From an uncultured Oscillospiraceae bacterium (lineage in GTDB: Bacteria; Bacillota; Clostridia; Oscillospirales; Acutalibacteraceae): a stretch of 64,000 nucleotides of DNA. Numbering within the stretch: position 1 is the stretch's first letter; each line of letters begins with the position of its first letter. Below, in pieces: positions 50,781-59,930 of this stretch. The notes under the pieces were generated by a model. That model saw nothing but the letters and a program-made list of their open reading frames with translations, was not told where the DNA came from and did no database searches. A program made the position numbers and the translations under genes. Where the stretch lies: contig CAOKRT010000001.1 in assembly GCA_948471205.1 (NCBI GenBank), forward strand, positions 232,518 to 296,517, written 5' to 3'.

Positions 50781-50820
50781 AGAAGATGCGCGGGGTAACC
50801 CTTTACGCATCTTCTTTTTT
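50781..50820. terminator. bidirectional terminator between putP and the Mbeg1-like gene
   Basis: AGAAGATGCG (50781-50790) and CGCATCTTCT (50806-50815) pair perfectly, and T's follow. The end of the converging gene (stop at 50803-50805) lies in the loop region. Confidence 0.88.
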
Positions 50821-51948
50821 CTTGCGGTTTTCAATGAATTCCTTTATTCTTTTTAAATCTATTTCAGGCAGGCGTTTTTCAATATCAACGGAATTAATCA
50901 GGTTTTTTGTAAGAACCTTCAGTATTTCTTTTGTCTCATTTCCTGCGTTGGTTTCCTGCCCTGAGGTTTGAATAACAGACAATATAATATTTGAATAATT
51001 GTTTTTATTTATATCATCAAGCGTGTTTAATCCGCTTTTTTTTGCAATTTCATAAATTTTGTTTACGGTTTTTTTCAAATCATCGGCCGGCAGGCTTTCA
51101 AGGCTGTTTGTCAGGGTATCTTCAACATAGTTGGAAAGCATGCTGTAATTTTCGGCTCTTTCAAACTTGCTTCCGTTTAATATCCATGTAAACAGGTTAT
51201 GCTGTGAAACAGCCGCCGCACTGCTTTTAACAATAATATTTTTTCCGCATGTTTCAAGCATTCTGCCTACAATTGCATCTTCGGGAGAAATATTGATAAT
51301 TTTTTTGCAGTTTTCGGGTGTAAAAAGCAACGGCGCAAGGTCTTTCGGAAATCCCGGACCGTCGTTGTTATACACTGTCTGAATACGCTTTTTATTTTCA
51401 TCGCTTGTAAATATGAAACTGAACATGGCAAGATTTCCGCCTTTTGAATGACCGCCGGCAATAAAATCCGTTTCATATTTTTTCATCAGATAATTTATGT
51501 AGCTCAGCGAGGCAAGCTGGGCAGTAATCGGAAATGCATATGCAAGTTCCGCATCCTCATAAAAGCTGAGTATTTTTTCATCTGTACCCCTGTATGCTAC
51601 ATAGGATACGGCTTTTGAAACACGAAAAACAGAAGCGGAAAAAGCAGTTGTACTGTTATCTTCACTGCATTCCCTGAAATCGGTTAAAACAACATTTTCA
51701 AATCTTTCGGTTTTGCCCAAAAGTTTAAGTAAATCTTCTGTTTTTATAATGTTTTTATTTGCCTTATTCAGGCAGCTTTCATCCGTATACGGAAAGTAAT
51801 CGGATATGTATTTCAATGTTTTGTTTTCAAAGCCCGAAAAATTCAGATAGGCAAGGCGGCAGAACACAGCGTTGTCTGCTTCTGTTATGCCAAGGGAATC
51901 AAAGGATGTATTTTTAAATTCCACAATAAAATCAAACAGATTTTTCAA
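50803..51948 (-). CDS. DUF2974/Mbeg1-like putative lipase
   Basis: The protein is 381 residues starting at TTG 51948, 8 bases after GGAG on the minus strand. The alpha/beta-hydrolase nucleophile elbow is GHSKGG (about 160), preceded by AYRGTDEKILSFYEDAELAY, as in DUF2974 (Mbeg1-like) proteins that resemble class 3 lipases. There is no signal peptide, so it is probably cytosolic. The reaction and substrate are unknown. Monocistronic; the terminator is shared with putP. Confidence 0.82.
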   Translation of the reverse strand: MKNLFDFIVEFKNTSFDSLGITEADNAVFCRLAYLNFSGFENKTLKYISDYFPYTDESCLNKANKNIIKTEDLLKLLGKTERFENVVLTDFRECSEDNSTTAFSASVFRVSKAVSYVAYRGTDEKILSFYEDAELAYAFPITAQLASLSYINYLMKKYETDFIAGGHSKGGNLAMFSFIFTSDENKKRIQTVYNNDGPGFPKDLAPLLFTPENCKKIINISPEDAIVGRMLETCGKNIIVKSSAAAVSQHNLFTWILNGSKFERAENYSMLSNYVEDTLTNSLESLPADDLKKTVNKIYEIAKKSGLNTLDDINKNNYSNIILSVIQTSGQETNAGNETKEILKVLTKNLINSVDIEKRLPEIDLKRIKEFIENRKKKEDA

Positions 51949-52216
51949 AATATCATCTCCGTAAATAATATGTAATTATTATATTTTAATTCAAACAGCA
52001 AATCAAGGCGGAATTCCGAAAAGAATTTCATGCAGAACAAAGCGGATTTTCGGTTTTGCAGCTTATTTTGATTCGGCGGCTGTTATGAAAAAGATTACAG
52101 TTAGGGATATAATGTAAAAGGTTAAAATTTGATGTCAAATTAAGCACCTTTATTGATTAGCATAGTGTTATAGTATATTATATTAACATAAAATATTATT
52201 ATAGGTTGGTGATTAT
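51949..52216. other. intergenic region before xpt, no gene seen
   Basis: This is a divergent intergenic stretch. It holds a loose hairpin (CCGAAAA/TTTTCGG near 52017-52055) and a possible xpt promoter. I looked for a guanine riboswitch, common before xpt, and found no matching core. Confidence 0.5.
52153..52181 (+). promoter_or_regulatory. possible xpt promoter
   Basis: TTGATT (52153-52158) and TATTAT (52176-52181) have a 17-base spacer, 36 bases before the xpt start codon. Elements are near-consensus in A+T-rich DNA. Confidence 0.45.
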
Positions 52217-52795
52217 ATGGAAATTCTCAAAAAAAGAATTTTATCAGACGGTGAAATTCACGAGGGCAATATTCTTAAAGTTGATGGCTTTTTAAATCAT
52301 CAGATAGACATTCCTTTCCTGCAGGAAATCGGAAAAGAATTCTATCGCCTGTTTAAGGATGAAAACATCAATAAAATCTTAACCATCGAATCCTCGGGTA
52401 TAGCAATCGGTTCCATGGTGGCTCAGGAATTCGGCTGTCCGCTTGTGTTTGCCAAAAAGAGTATAACCAAAAATATCGCAGGCGATATTTATCTTACACC
52501 GGTTGAATCATATACACACGGTACAACCTATGGTGTTATTGTGTCCAAAAGCTTTCTTGGCAAGGAAGACAGAGTTTTGATTGTGGATGATTTTCTTGCA
52601 ATCGGAAATGCGCTTGACGGTCTGATTCATATCGTTAAGGAAAGCGGAGCAGAACTTGTCGGCTGCGGCGCTGTAATTGAAAAAGGTTTCCAGGGCGGCG
52701 GAGACAGACTTCGCAAAAAAGGTATTCATGTGGAAAGCCTTGCCATTATTGAAAGTATGGATTGTGAAAATAAAACCATTGTTTTTCGCGACTAA
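52217..52795 (+). CDS. xpt: xanthine phosphoribosyltransferase
   Basis: The protein is 192 residues. The start MEILKKRILSDGEIHEGNILKVDGFLNHQIDI is typical of Firmicutes Xpt, and VLIVDDFLAIGNAL is the PRPP-binding loop (about 117-130). It converts xanthine to XMP for purine salvage. It is followed by a purine-nucleoside-type ABC importer and hpt, forming a purine scavenging cluster. No purine riboswitch is visible upstream, so control must differ from Bacillus. Confidence 0.93.
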   Translation: MEILKKRILSDGEIHEGNILKVDGFLNHQIDIPFLQEIGKEFYRLFKDENINKILTIESSGIAIGSMVAQEFGCPLVFAKKSITKNIAGDIYLTPVESYTHGTTYGVIVSKSFLGKEDRVLIVDDFLAIGNALDGLIHIVKESGAELVGCGAVIEKGFQGGGDRLRKKGIHVESLAIIESMDCENKTIVFRD

Positions 52796-52883
52796 GCGGA
52801 TTGCGGTTGGATGAAATAAATGATTATTCGGCAGAACGCCTTATAATATAAAACACTAAATTTCTATTAACGGAGGTAGAAAG

Positions 52884-54134
52884 ATGAAAATTTCAAAGAA
52901 AATTATAGCAGTTCTTCTCAGTGTGCTTTTTGTTGCTGCTGCGTTTGTTGGCTGCTCAGCTGCATCTGATAACGGTAAAACAGATGCCAGCAAGGTTAAA
53001 ATCGGTTTTATCTGTCTTCATGATGAAAATTCAACGTATGACCTTAATTTTATTAACGCTGCAAAAGAAGCTGTTAAAACTTTGGGGCTCAGCGAAGATC
53101 AGTACATAATCAAAACCAATATCGGTGAAGACGAATCCTGTAAAGAAGCTGCTTTGGATCTTGTGGATGCAGGCTGCAATATTGTATTTGCAGACAGCTT
53201 CGGTCATGAGGGTTATATGATTGAAGTTGCACAGGCACATCCTGAAGTTCAGTTTTGCCATGCAACCGGTACAAGAGCACATACCGAAGGTCTTGCAAAC
53301 TATCACAACGCTTTTGCTTCCATTTATGAAGGCCGTTATCTTGCAGGTGTAGCTGCAGGTTTAAAGCTTAATCAGATGATTGAAAACGGCGAATTTAAAG
53401 CTGAAGAAGCAAAAATGGGTTATGTAGGCGCACATCCTTACGCTGAGGTTAAATCAGGTTATACATCTTTCTACCTTGGTGCAAAAAGCGTTTGCCCTAC
53501 CGTAACAATGGATGTAACATTCACAGGCGAATGGTATCATGAGGCAAAAGAAAAAGAAGCAGCAAACAAGCTTATTGCTGCAGGCTGCAAGCTTATCAGC
53601 CAGCACGCAGATTCAATGGGTGCGCCAACAGCATGTGAAGATGCCAAGGTTCCGAATGTATCCTATAACGGCAGCACAGTTGAAGCATGCCCGAATACAT
53701 TCCTTGTTTCTTCCAGCATTAACTGGGCACCGTATTTTGAGTATATTATCAATCAGACTGCAGAAGGCAAAGAAATTGATAAGGACTGGACAGGCACTAT
53801 TGCAACAGGTTCGGTAGTTCTTTCTGAAATTAATGAACAGGCTGCAGCTCCGGGAACAAAAGAAAAGATTGCTGAAGTTAAGGCTCAGCTTGAAGCAGGT
53901 ACACTTCATGTATTTGATACATCAAACTTTACTGTAACCGTTACAGATAAACAGAATGTAAATGCAAAGGTGGATGCTGACGGTCATTTAACAAATTATA
54001 TGGCTGATGTTAATACAGCCGACGCATCCCAGGGCGATACAGAAGTAGTTTCCGACGGTTATTTCCATGAATCCGACAAGCGTTCAGCTCCATATTTCGA
54101 TGTTGATATTGACGGTATTACAAATATCGGCTAA
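52884..54134 (+). CDS. BMP-family substrate-binding lipoprotein (purine nucleoside-type)
   Basis: The protein is 416 residues with a lipoprotein signal peptide ending at Cys24 (FVGC) and GGAGG upstream. The mature part matches the BMP/PnrA (Med) family: KIGFICLHDENSTYDLNF, FADSFGHEGYM, HATGTRAHTEGLANY and YEGRYLAGVAAG. Members bind nucleosides outside the cell for ABC import. The following ATPase and two permeases complete the transporter. A terminator after this gene (54156-54188) probably makes the binding protein more abundant than the membrane parts. Confidence 0.88.
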   Translation: MKISKKIIAVLLSVLFVAAAFVGCSAASDNGKTDASKVKIGFICLHDENSTYDLNFINAAKEAVKTLGLSEDQYIIKTNIGEDESCKEAALDLVDAGCNIVFADSFGHEGYMIEVAQAHPEVQFCHATGTRAHTEGLANYHNAFASIYEGRYLAGVAAGLKLNQMIENGEFKAEEAKMGYVGAHPYAEVKSGYTSFYLGAKSVCPTVTMDVTFTGEWYHEAKEKEAANKLIAAGCKLISQHADSMGAPTACEDAKVPNVSYNGSTVEACPNTFLVSSSINWAPYFEYIINQTAEGKEIDKDWTGTIATGSVVLSEINEQAAAPGTKEKIAEVKAQLEAGTLHVFDTSNFTVTVTDKQNVNAKVDADGHLTNYMADVNTADASQGDTEVVSDGYFHESDKRSAPYFDVDIDGITNIG

Positions 54135-54155
54135 AGCATAAAAATGAATATTATT

Positions 54156-54188
54156 TGTGACCGTGCATTTACACGGTCACAGATTTTT
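54156..54188 (+). terminator. terminator/attenuator between binding protein and ATPase genes
   Basis: TGTGACCGTG (54156-54165) and CACGGTCACA (54172-54181) form a perfect 10-bp stem followed by G, A and seven T. Placed inside an apparent operon, it likely gives differential expression. Confidence 0.85.
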
Positions 54189-54212
54189 TTAGTACATTTG
54201 CGGAGGTAAGCG

Positions 54213-55748
54213 ATGAAAGAGGCGTTTGCAATTGAATTAAAGGGAATCACCAAAACCTTCGGCAGTGTTGTTGCAAACAGGAATGTAAGCCTTACTGTAA
54301 AAAAAGGTGAAATTCTTGCAATTCTCGGTGAAAACGGAAGCGGAAAAACAACACTTATGAATATGGTTTCAGGTATTTATTTCCCTGATGAAGGCAGCAT
54401 TTCAGTGGACGGGCAAGAAGTTGTAATCCGTTCGCCTAAAGATGCCTTTAAATATAAGATAGGAATGATACATCAGCATTTTAAACTTGTTGATGTTTTC
54501 ACCGCCACCGAAAATATTGTGCTTGGTGTAAAAGACGATAAAAAATTTAATATTAAAACAGCAAAAAGCAAGGTTAAGGAAATTACGGATAAATACGGTT
54601 TTGTTATTGACCTTGATAAAAAAATTTATGAAATGTCCGTTTCGGAAAAACAGACGGTTGAAATTATCAAGGTTCTTTACAGAGGCGCGGATATACTTAT
54701 TCTTGATGAGCCTACTGCTGTGCTTACACCGCAGGAAACAAAAAAGCTTTTTGATATTCTCCGCAGAATGCGCAGAGACGGCAAATCCATTATTATTATA
54801 ACACACAAACTTCATGAAGTTCTTGATATTTCAGACAGGGTGACAACACTGCGCAAAGGTGAATATGTCGGTACAGTCAATACAGCGGATGCAACAGAAC
54901 AATCATTAACTGAAATGATGGTTGGCGAAAAGGTAAGCCTTAATATTGCAAGAACAGAACCGGTTAATCCGCAGGAAAGGCTTGTGGTAAGCAATCTTTC
55001 GGTAAAGGGCGCAGAGGACAAGCGTGTTCTTGACGACATAAGCTTTACCGTGCGTTCGGGTGAAATATTCGGTATTGCCGGAATTTCAGGCAGCGGGCAG
55101 AAGGAACTGCTGGAAGCAATAGCGGGTCTTCAGAAAGCAATGCCCGGTTCCAGCATTATTTATAAACCAGAAGATGAGGAACAGAAGCAGCTTATCGGTA
55201 AGTCGCCGAGGGATATTCGCAAGCTTGGAATTGCACTTTCCTTTGTGCCTGAGGACAGGCTTGGCATGGGTCTTGTGGGCAATATGGATATTGTTGATAA
55301 TATGATGCTCAGAAGCTATAAAAAAGGTTCTTCCGCATTTCTTGACAGAAAAGACCCGAAAACCCTTGCAGACAAAATTATCGAAAGTCTTGACGTGGTG
55401 ACACCCGGTACGTCAACACCGGTTCGCCGTTTGTCGGGCGGAAATGTTCAAAAGGTTCTTGTCGGACGTGAAATTTCATCAAATCCAAAGGTGCTTATGG
55501 TTGCCTATCCGGTAAGAGGTCTTGATATTAATTCTTCTTATACAATCTATAATCTGCTTACAAAGCAAAAAGAAAGCGGCGTAGCGGTTGTTTTTGTCGG
55601 CGAAGATTTGGATGTTTTAATTGAACTTTGCGACAGAATTATGGTTATTAATTCAGGCAAAGTAACCGGCATTCTTGACGGCAGAACTGCCGTTAAAGAG
55701 GAAATCGGTTTGCTGATGACAAAAAGCACAGAAAAGGAGGAGCAGTGA
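54213..55748 (+). CDS. nucleoside ABC transporter ATPase with two nucleotide-binding domains
   Basis: The protein is 511 residues, a fused double ABC-ATPase like YufO/RbsA. Domain 1 has Walker A GENGSGKTT (about 39), a signature region MSVSEKQTVEI and Walker B LILDEPTAVL. Domain 2 has a degenerate Walker A (GISGSGQKE) and a signature RRLSGGNVQKVLVGRE, with AYPVRGLD replacing the usual D-E pair. This asymmetry is normal for the group. It drives purine nucleoside or base uptake with the BMP lipoprotein and the two permeases. Confidence 0.9.
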   Translation: MKEAFAIELKGITKTFGSVVANRNVSLTVKKGEILAILGENGSGKTTLMNMVSGIYFPDEGSISVDGQEVVIRSPKDAFKYKIGMIHQHFKLVDVFTATENIVLGVKDDKKFNIKTAKSKVKEITDKYGFVIDLDKKIYEMSVSEKQTVEIIKVLYRGADILILDEPTAVLTPQETKKLFDILRRMRRDGKSIIIITHKLHEVLDISDRVTTLRKGEYVGTVNTADATEQSLTEMMVGEKVSLNIARTEPVNPQERLVVSNLSVKGAEDKRVLDDISFTVRSGEIFGIAGISGSGQKELLEAIAGLQKAMPGSSIIYKPEDEEQKQLIGKSPRDIRKLGIALSFVPEDRLGMGLVGNMDIVDNMMLRSYKKGSSAFLDRKDPKTLADKIIESLDVVTPGTSTPVRRLSGGNVQKVLVGREISSNPKVLMVAYPVRGLDINSSYTIYNLLTKQKESGVAVVFVGEDLDVLIELCDRIMVINSGKVTGILDGRTAVKEEIGLLMTKSTEKEEQ

Positions 55749-55749
55749 T

Positions 55750-56856
55750 ATGAGTGTTAATCATAAAAGCAAAGAACCTCTTTTCCATATTGTTAAGCGA
55801 GATGCTCTTCCATGGCAGAAAGCATGGCTTATACGTATTGCTGCATTAGCGGCAGCGCTTATTTTAAGCGGTATTATAACCATGCTGATTACGCATGAAA
55901 ATCCTTTCGGCGTTTATGCAACAATGATTAAAGGCAATTTCGGTACACAGAGAAGAATCTGGAGTCTGCTTCAGAATATTGCAATGCTTCTCTGCGTTTC
56001 GCTTGCTGTAACGCCTGCATTCAAAATGAAATTCTGGAATATCGGTGCAGAAGGACAGGTGCTTATAGGCGGCCTGGCAACGGCGGCATGTATGTATCTG
56101 CTTGGCGGAAAAATCCCGAATACACTTCTTATAATCATAATGATTATTGCAAGTATAGCAGCCGGTGCAATATGGGCGGTTATTCCTGCGTTCTTCAAAG
56201 CCAAATTTTATACAAATGAAACGCTGTTTACACTTATGATGAATTATGTTGCAATTCAGCTTGTTTCTTATTTTGTTATGCTGTGGGAAAATCCGAAGGG
56301 TTCAAGCAAAATCGGTATCATTAATCAGGCTTCCCATGCAGGCTGGATACCTTCTATCGGAAAATATGAATATCTGCTTAATATAATCGTTGTTCTTATA
56401 CTTACTGTTCTTATGTATGTTTATCTGAAATACAGCAAGCACGGCTATGAGATTTCCGTTGTGGGTGAATCGGAAAACACAGCCAGATATATAGGTCTTA
56501 ATGTAAAAACGGTAATCATTCGAACCATGCTTTTATCCGGCGCTGTGTGCGGCATTGCCGGTTTGCTTCTTGTGGGCGGAACAAATCATACCATTTCAAC
56601 TACAATTGCAGATAACAGAGGATTTACGGCAATTATGGTTTCATGGCTTGCCAAATTTAATCCTATTCATATGATACTTACATCGTTTATTCTTGTTTTT
56701 CTGGACAGGGGTGCAGGTGAGATATCCACGGTATTCGGTCTGAACCAGTCTTTTTCGGATATTATCACGGGTATCATTTTATTCTTTATAATCGGAAGTG
56801 AATTCTTTATTAATTATCAGCTTCATTTCCGCAGTTCGCATAAGGAGGTAAAGTAA
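55750..56856 (+). CDS. nucleoside ABC transporter permease 1 (YufP-like)
   Basis: The protein is 368 residues of the BPD_transp_2 family (LivH/RbsC type) with about nine helices. FKMKFWNIGAEGQVLIGGLA is the typical YufP motif near residue 95, and YEISVVGESENTARYIGLNVK is the cytosolic coupling loop. It starts one base after the ATPase stop codon. It forms the membrane channel with the next gene's product. Confidence 0.9.
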   Translation: MSVNHKSKEPLFHIVKRDALPWQKAWLIRIAALAAALILSGIITMLITHENPFGVYATMIKGNFGTQRRIWSLLQNIAMLLCVSLAVTPAFKMKFWNIGAEGQVLIGGLATAACMYLLGGKIPNTLLIIIMIIASIAAGAIWAVIPAFFKAKFYTNETLFTLMMNYVAIQLVSYFVMLWENPKGSSKIGIINQASHAGWIPSIGKYEYLLNIIVVLILTVLMYVYLKYSKHGYEISVVGESENTARYIGLNVKTVIIRTMLLSGAVCGIAGLLLVGGTNHTISTTIADNRGFTAIMVSWLAKFNPIHMILTSFILVFLDRGAGEISTVFGLNQSFSDIITGIILFFIIGSEFFINYQLHFRSSHKEVK

Positions 56857-56857
56857 T

Positions 56858-57856
56858 ATGATTTCAGCAACAATAGTTACTTTCCTTCAGCGTGCCGTAT
56901 GCCAGGGTGTGCCTTTGCTTTACGGTGCAACAGGTGAAATTCTTACCGAAAAATCGGGTAATCTTAATCTTGGTATTCCGGGCATTATGTATATCGGCAG
57001 TATAAGCGGTGTAATAGGTGCATTTTTTTATGAACAGTCGCTTTCTTCTCCCGGTGCAATAAATCCTGTTTTGGCAATTCTTATTCCTGTTTTGTGCAGC
57101 CTTGCCGGTTCGCTTATTGCCGGGCTGATTTACTGCTTCCTTACTGTAACATTAAGGGCAAATCAGAATGTTACAGGTTTGGCGATAACAACATTCGGCG
57201 TTGGTTTCGGAAACTTTTTCGGCGGTTCGCTTATTAAGCTTACAGGTAGTGCTGTGCCGTCTGTTGCACTTACAAATACAAGTTCTTATTTCAAAACATC
57301 GCTTCCGTTTGCCGATTCTTTCGGTGCTTTCGGCAAGATATTTTTGTCTTACGGATTTTTGGTGTATTTGGCAATTATCATTGCGGTTGTATGTGCTGTC
57401 TTTCTGAAACGCAGCCGCGCAGGTTTGCATTTAAGAGCTGTAGGCGAAAATCCTGCAACGGCAGATGCAGCAGGCATCAATGTTGATAAAACAAAATATA
57501 CGGCAACCTGTATCGGCAGTATGATTGCCGGTCTTGGCGGACTGTATTATGTTATGGATTATGCAAGCGGCGTATGGTCAAACGATGGTTTTGGCGACAG
57601 AGGCTGGCTTGCAATAGCCTTGGTTATATTTGCTGTATGGAAGCCGAATATGGCGATTTTCGGTTCATTCCTTTTCGGCGGTCTTTATATTGTTTATCTT
57701 TATATTCCGGGGCTTGCGCTTCGCACGCAGGAGCTTATAAAAATGCTTCCGTATATTGTTACAATTATTGTTCTTATTATCAGCTCTATACGTGATAAAA
57801 AAGAAAATCAGGGTCCGGCATCGCTTGGTTTGTCCTATTTCAGAGAGGAAAGATAG
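56858..57856 (+). CDS. nucleoside ABC transporter permease 2 (YufQ-like)
   Basis: The protein is 332 residues with eight to nine helices. PLLYGATGEILTEKSGNLNLGIPGIMYIG is the YufQ hallmark near the N-terminus, and GLHLRAVGENPATADAAGINVDK is the coupling loop. It begins one base after the preceding stop codon and ends 3 bases before hpt, so the importer and hypoxanthine salvage are one transcript. Confidence 0.9.
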   Translation: MISATIVTFLQRAVCQGVPLLYGATGEILTEKSGNLNLGIPGIMYIGSISGVIGAFFYEQSLSSPGAINPVLAILIPVLCSLAGSLIAGLIYCFLTVTLRANQNVTGLAITTFGVGFGNFFGGSLIKLTGSAVPSVALTNTSSYFKTSLPFADSFGAFGKIFLSYGFLVYLAIIIAVVCAVFLKRSRAGLHLRAVGENPATADAAGINVDKTKYTATCIGSMIAGLGGLYYVMDYASGVWSNDGFGDRGWLAIALVIFAVWKPNMAIFGSFLFGGLYIVYLYIPGLALRTQELIKMLPYIVTIIVLIISSIRDKKENQGPASLGLSYFREER

Positions 57857-57859
57857 AGT

Positions 57860-58399
57860 ATGCTTAAAGATATAGAAAAAGTGCTTGTTTCCGAAGATGA
57901 GCTGAAGGAAATCAATGCACGTTTGGGAAAAAGAATAACAGAGGATTTTAAGGGAAAAAATCTTCTTGTTCTTGGAATTTTAAAAGGCTGTGTATTTTTT
58001 ATGACAGATCTTGTAAGAAATATTGAACTTCCGCTTTCCATAGATTTTATGTCTGTTTCCTCATACGGAAGCGGCACGGAATCAACAGGTCGGGTTAAAA
58101 TAACCAAAGATATTGATATAGATTTAAACGGCTATGATGTGCTTCTTGTTGAAGATATTCTTGACAGCGGCCGAACACTGAATTATGTTTCGGATATTCT
58201 GAAAACAAGAGGGGCGAATTCAATAAAAATTGTAACGCTTCTTGATAAGCCTGAAAGACGTGTTGCCCCGATTACTCCGGATTATGTCGGATGTGATGTG
58301 CCGGATGAATTTGTTGTCGGATACGGGCTTGATTATGACCAGAAATACCGTAATCTTCCTTATATAGGGCAGCTCAGCCGGAAAGTGTATGAAAAATAA
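57860..58399 (+). CDS. hpt: hypoxanthine phosphoribosyltransferase
   Basis: The protein is 179 residues. [15 protein letters not shown] lies near 36-50, [14 protein letters not shown] near 69-82, the PRPP loop [13 protein letters not shown] near 94-106 and [18 protein letters not shown] near the end, the standard Hpt pattern. It makes IMP (and GMP) from hypoxanthine (and guanine) with PRPP. It closes the purine uptake operon. AGAGG with 10-base spacing precedes the ATG, overlapping the permease end. Confidence 0.94.
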   Translation: MLKDIEKVLVSEDELKEINARLGKRITEDFKGKNLLVLGILKGCVFFMTDLVRNIELPLSIDFMSVSSYGSGTESTGRVKITKDIDIDLNGYDVLLVEDILDSGRTLNYVSDILKTRGANSIKIVTLLDKPERRVAPITPDYVGCDVPDEFVVGYGLDYDQKYRNLPYIGQLSRKVYEK

Positions 58400-58414
58400 A
58401 ACAGTTATTTCATT

Positions 58415-58446
58415 AAATCCGCAGAATTTCTGCGGATTTTTTCTTT
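58415..58446 (+). terminator. rho-independent terminator of the purine uptake operon
   Basis: A perfect 12-bp inverted repeat (58415-58426 with 58428-58439) is followed by a T-rich tract. Confidence 0.9.
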
Positions 58447-58461
58447 TTGATATCATTTTTG

Positions 58462-58566
58462 TGTAAGAAAGATATGCTTTTATACTTTTTTGTAATCTTT
58501 ATGTAAAAAAATTAAAAAATATGTTTATTTTGTAATCATATAATGATATAATATTACAATATGTAA
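58462..58566 (+). promoter_or_regulatory. cluster of TGTAA boxes and overlapping -10 elements before the two-component operon
   Basis: TGTAA occurs at 58462, 58491, 58502, 58531 and 58562, with the second pair 11 bases apart. TTGTAAT (58530-58536) and ATTACAA (58553-58559) also form an inverted repeat. Two TATAAT hexamers (58539-58544 and 58547-58552) lack good -35 partners. This fits an activator-dependent promoter, perhaps autoregulated by the OmpR-type regulator encoded downstream. It is an inference in A+T-rich DNA. Confidence 0.4.
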
Positions 58567-58614
58567 GCATGTTCATTTTTGCTTATTTTAATTTATTCTG
58601 AAAGGGGAATGCAG

Positions 58615-59928
58615 TTGAAAATTTTAAAAGCTTTTATTCCTGTGTTGATTTTGGCTTTGGTTTTAAGCGGCTGCTCTTTCAGATTGTTTTCCACAGCAGA
58701 AGAATTAATTTATCCTGTTTCTCCGTCAGGCGAAAATGCCAATGTGCAAAAAGCGCTGGACAGTTATTTTAAAAACGGCTATTCGCTTAAAACCCCCATA
58801 AGCGGTGATTATAAAACATCTTATATTTTTTATGATATTGATTCGGATTCTCAGGAAGAAGCAGTTGCGTTTTGTGAACCTTCATCCAATCCCGGCACGG
58901 TAAGCATGGCTGTTATTGACAAAGCAGATGCGAACTGGCGTGTTATCTGCTGTATTGAAGGGCAGGGGGCAGATGTTTATTCTGTTGATTTCCGTGATCT
59001 AAACGGTGACGATATACCGGAACTGATTATATTGTGGGATGCTTTCAACAGTTCGGCCAGCCATATTATGTCTGTTTACAGGCAGATTTATGATAACGGC
59101 AAATTTTCTTTGTCTGCTTTCGGAAAGCCCGTTACAATGAATAATTATATTGCCGTTGACATTGAAAAAGACGGTTTTGACGAACTGCTTGTTTTTACGG
59201 TTGACAGCGGTGATTCCATTTCGGCCGATGCAGTCATTTATTCCTATAAAAAGAGCACACCGGTTGCACTCGGAAGCACAAAACTGGACGGTCATATAAG
59301 CTCATATAAAAATATTGCCTGTGAAAATGTAAACGGTCAGATTTATGTGTATGCCGATGCGGTAAAATCAAACGGCTCACAGATGCTGACCGAGGTAATC
59401 GTATGGTCGGATTATTATGATACAATTATTTCTCCGTTTTACAGCTATTTTACAGGAATTACAAAAGATACAACACGAAGCGTAAAGCTGAATTCTGCAG
59501 ATATTAACGGTGACGGAAGAATAGAAATTCCGCTAGATGCAAAAAAAGACAGTCTGCCGCCGCAGGTTGAGGCTGTTGATTGGAATTACTATAAAGATGC
59601 TGTATTGCTTCATTCCTGTTATTCGCTTGCGATTGAAAAAAATAATTATCAAATTATTGTTCCCGATCATTATTTTAATGAAATATGCGTTTCCTATGAT
59701 GCGGATAACGCCCTTCTGGCAGTCAGTGACAAAAACGGGAAAAATATTTTTAAAATTATTTCCGTTCTTAATTCAGCCTATACGGATAATAAAACGGACT
59801 ATTCCGATTATACGGAAATCATGAATAATTCAGGTTATATTTATCTTGCTTATTCAGGCAATGATTCAGATATAAAAATCACATTGGAAGATTTGAAATC
59901 TATGATTAAATCATATGAAGGAGAATGA
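58615..59928 (+). CDS. lipoprotein of unknown function with FG-GAP-like repeats
   Basis: The protein is 437 residues from TTG 58615 (GGGG 7 bases upstream); ATG 58609 is an alternative. The signal peptide has lipobox LSGC with Cys at about 17. The mature part holds repeated Asp-rich segments such as YDIDSDSQEEAV, DLNGDDIPELIILWD and DINGDGRIEIP. These resemble calcium-binding VCBS/FG-GAP propeller repeats. It is predicted to sit on the outer membrane face. It ends just before the response regulator gene, overlapping its ribosome site, so it may serve the same signalling system. I know no function for it. Confidence 0.7.
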   Translation: MKILKAFIPVLILALVLSGCSFRLFSTAEELIYPVSPSGENANVQKALDSYFKNGYSLKTPISGDYKTSYIFYDIDSDSQEEAVAFCEPSSNPGTVSMAVIDKADANWRVICCIEGQGADVYSVDFRDLNGDDIPELIILWDAFNSSASHIMSVYRQIYDNGKFSLSAFGKPVTMNNYIAVDIEKDGFDELLVFTVDSGDSISADAVIYSYKKSTPVALGSTKLDGHISSYKNIACENVNGQIYVYADAVKSNGSQMLTEVIVWSDYYDTIISPFYSYFTGITKDTTRSVKLNSADINGDGRIEIPLDAKKDSLPPQVEAVDWNYYKDAVLLHSCYSLAIEKNNYQIIVPDHYFNEICVSYDADNALLAVSDKNGKNIFKIISVLNSAYTDNKTDYSDYTEIMNNSGYIYLAYSGNDSDIKITLEDLKSMIKSYEGE

Positions 59929-59930
59929 AT

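Noticed and set aside
52081-52216. Guanine riboswitch before xpt
   Set aside because: The location is classic, but the conserved purine-riboswitch core and its P1 pairing are not visible in the sequence.
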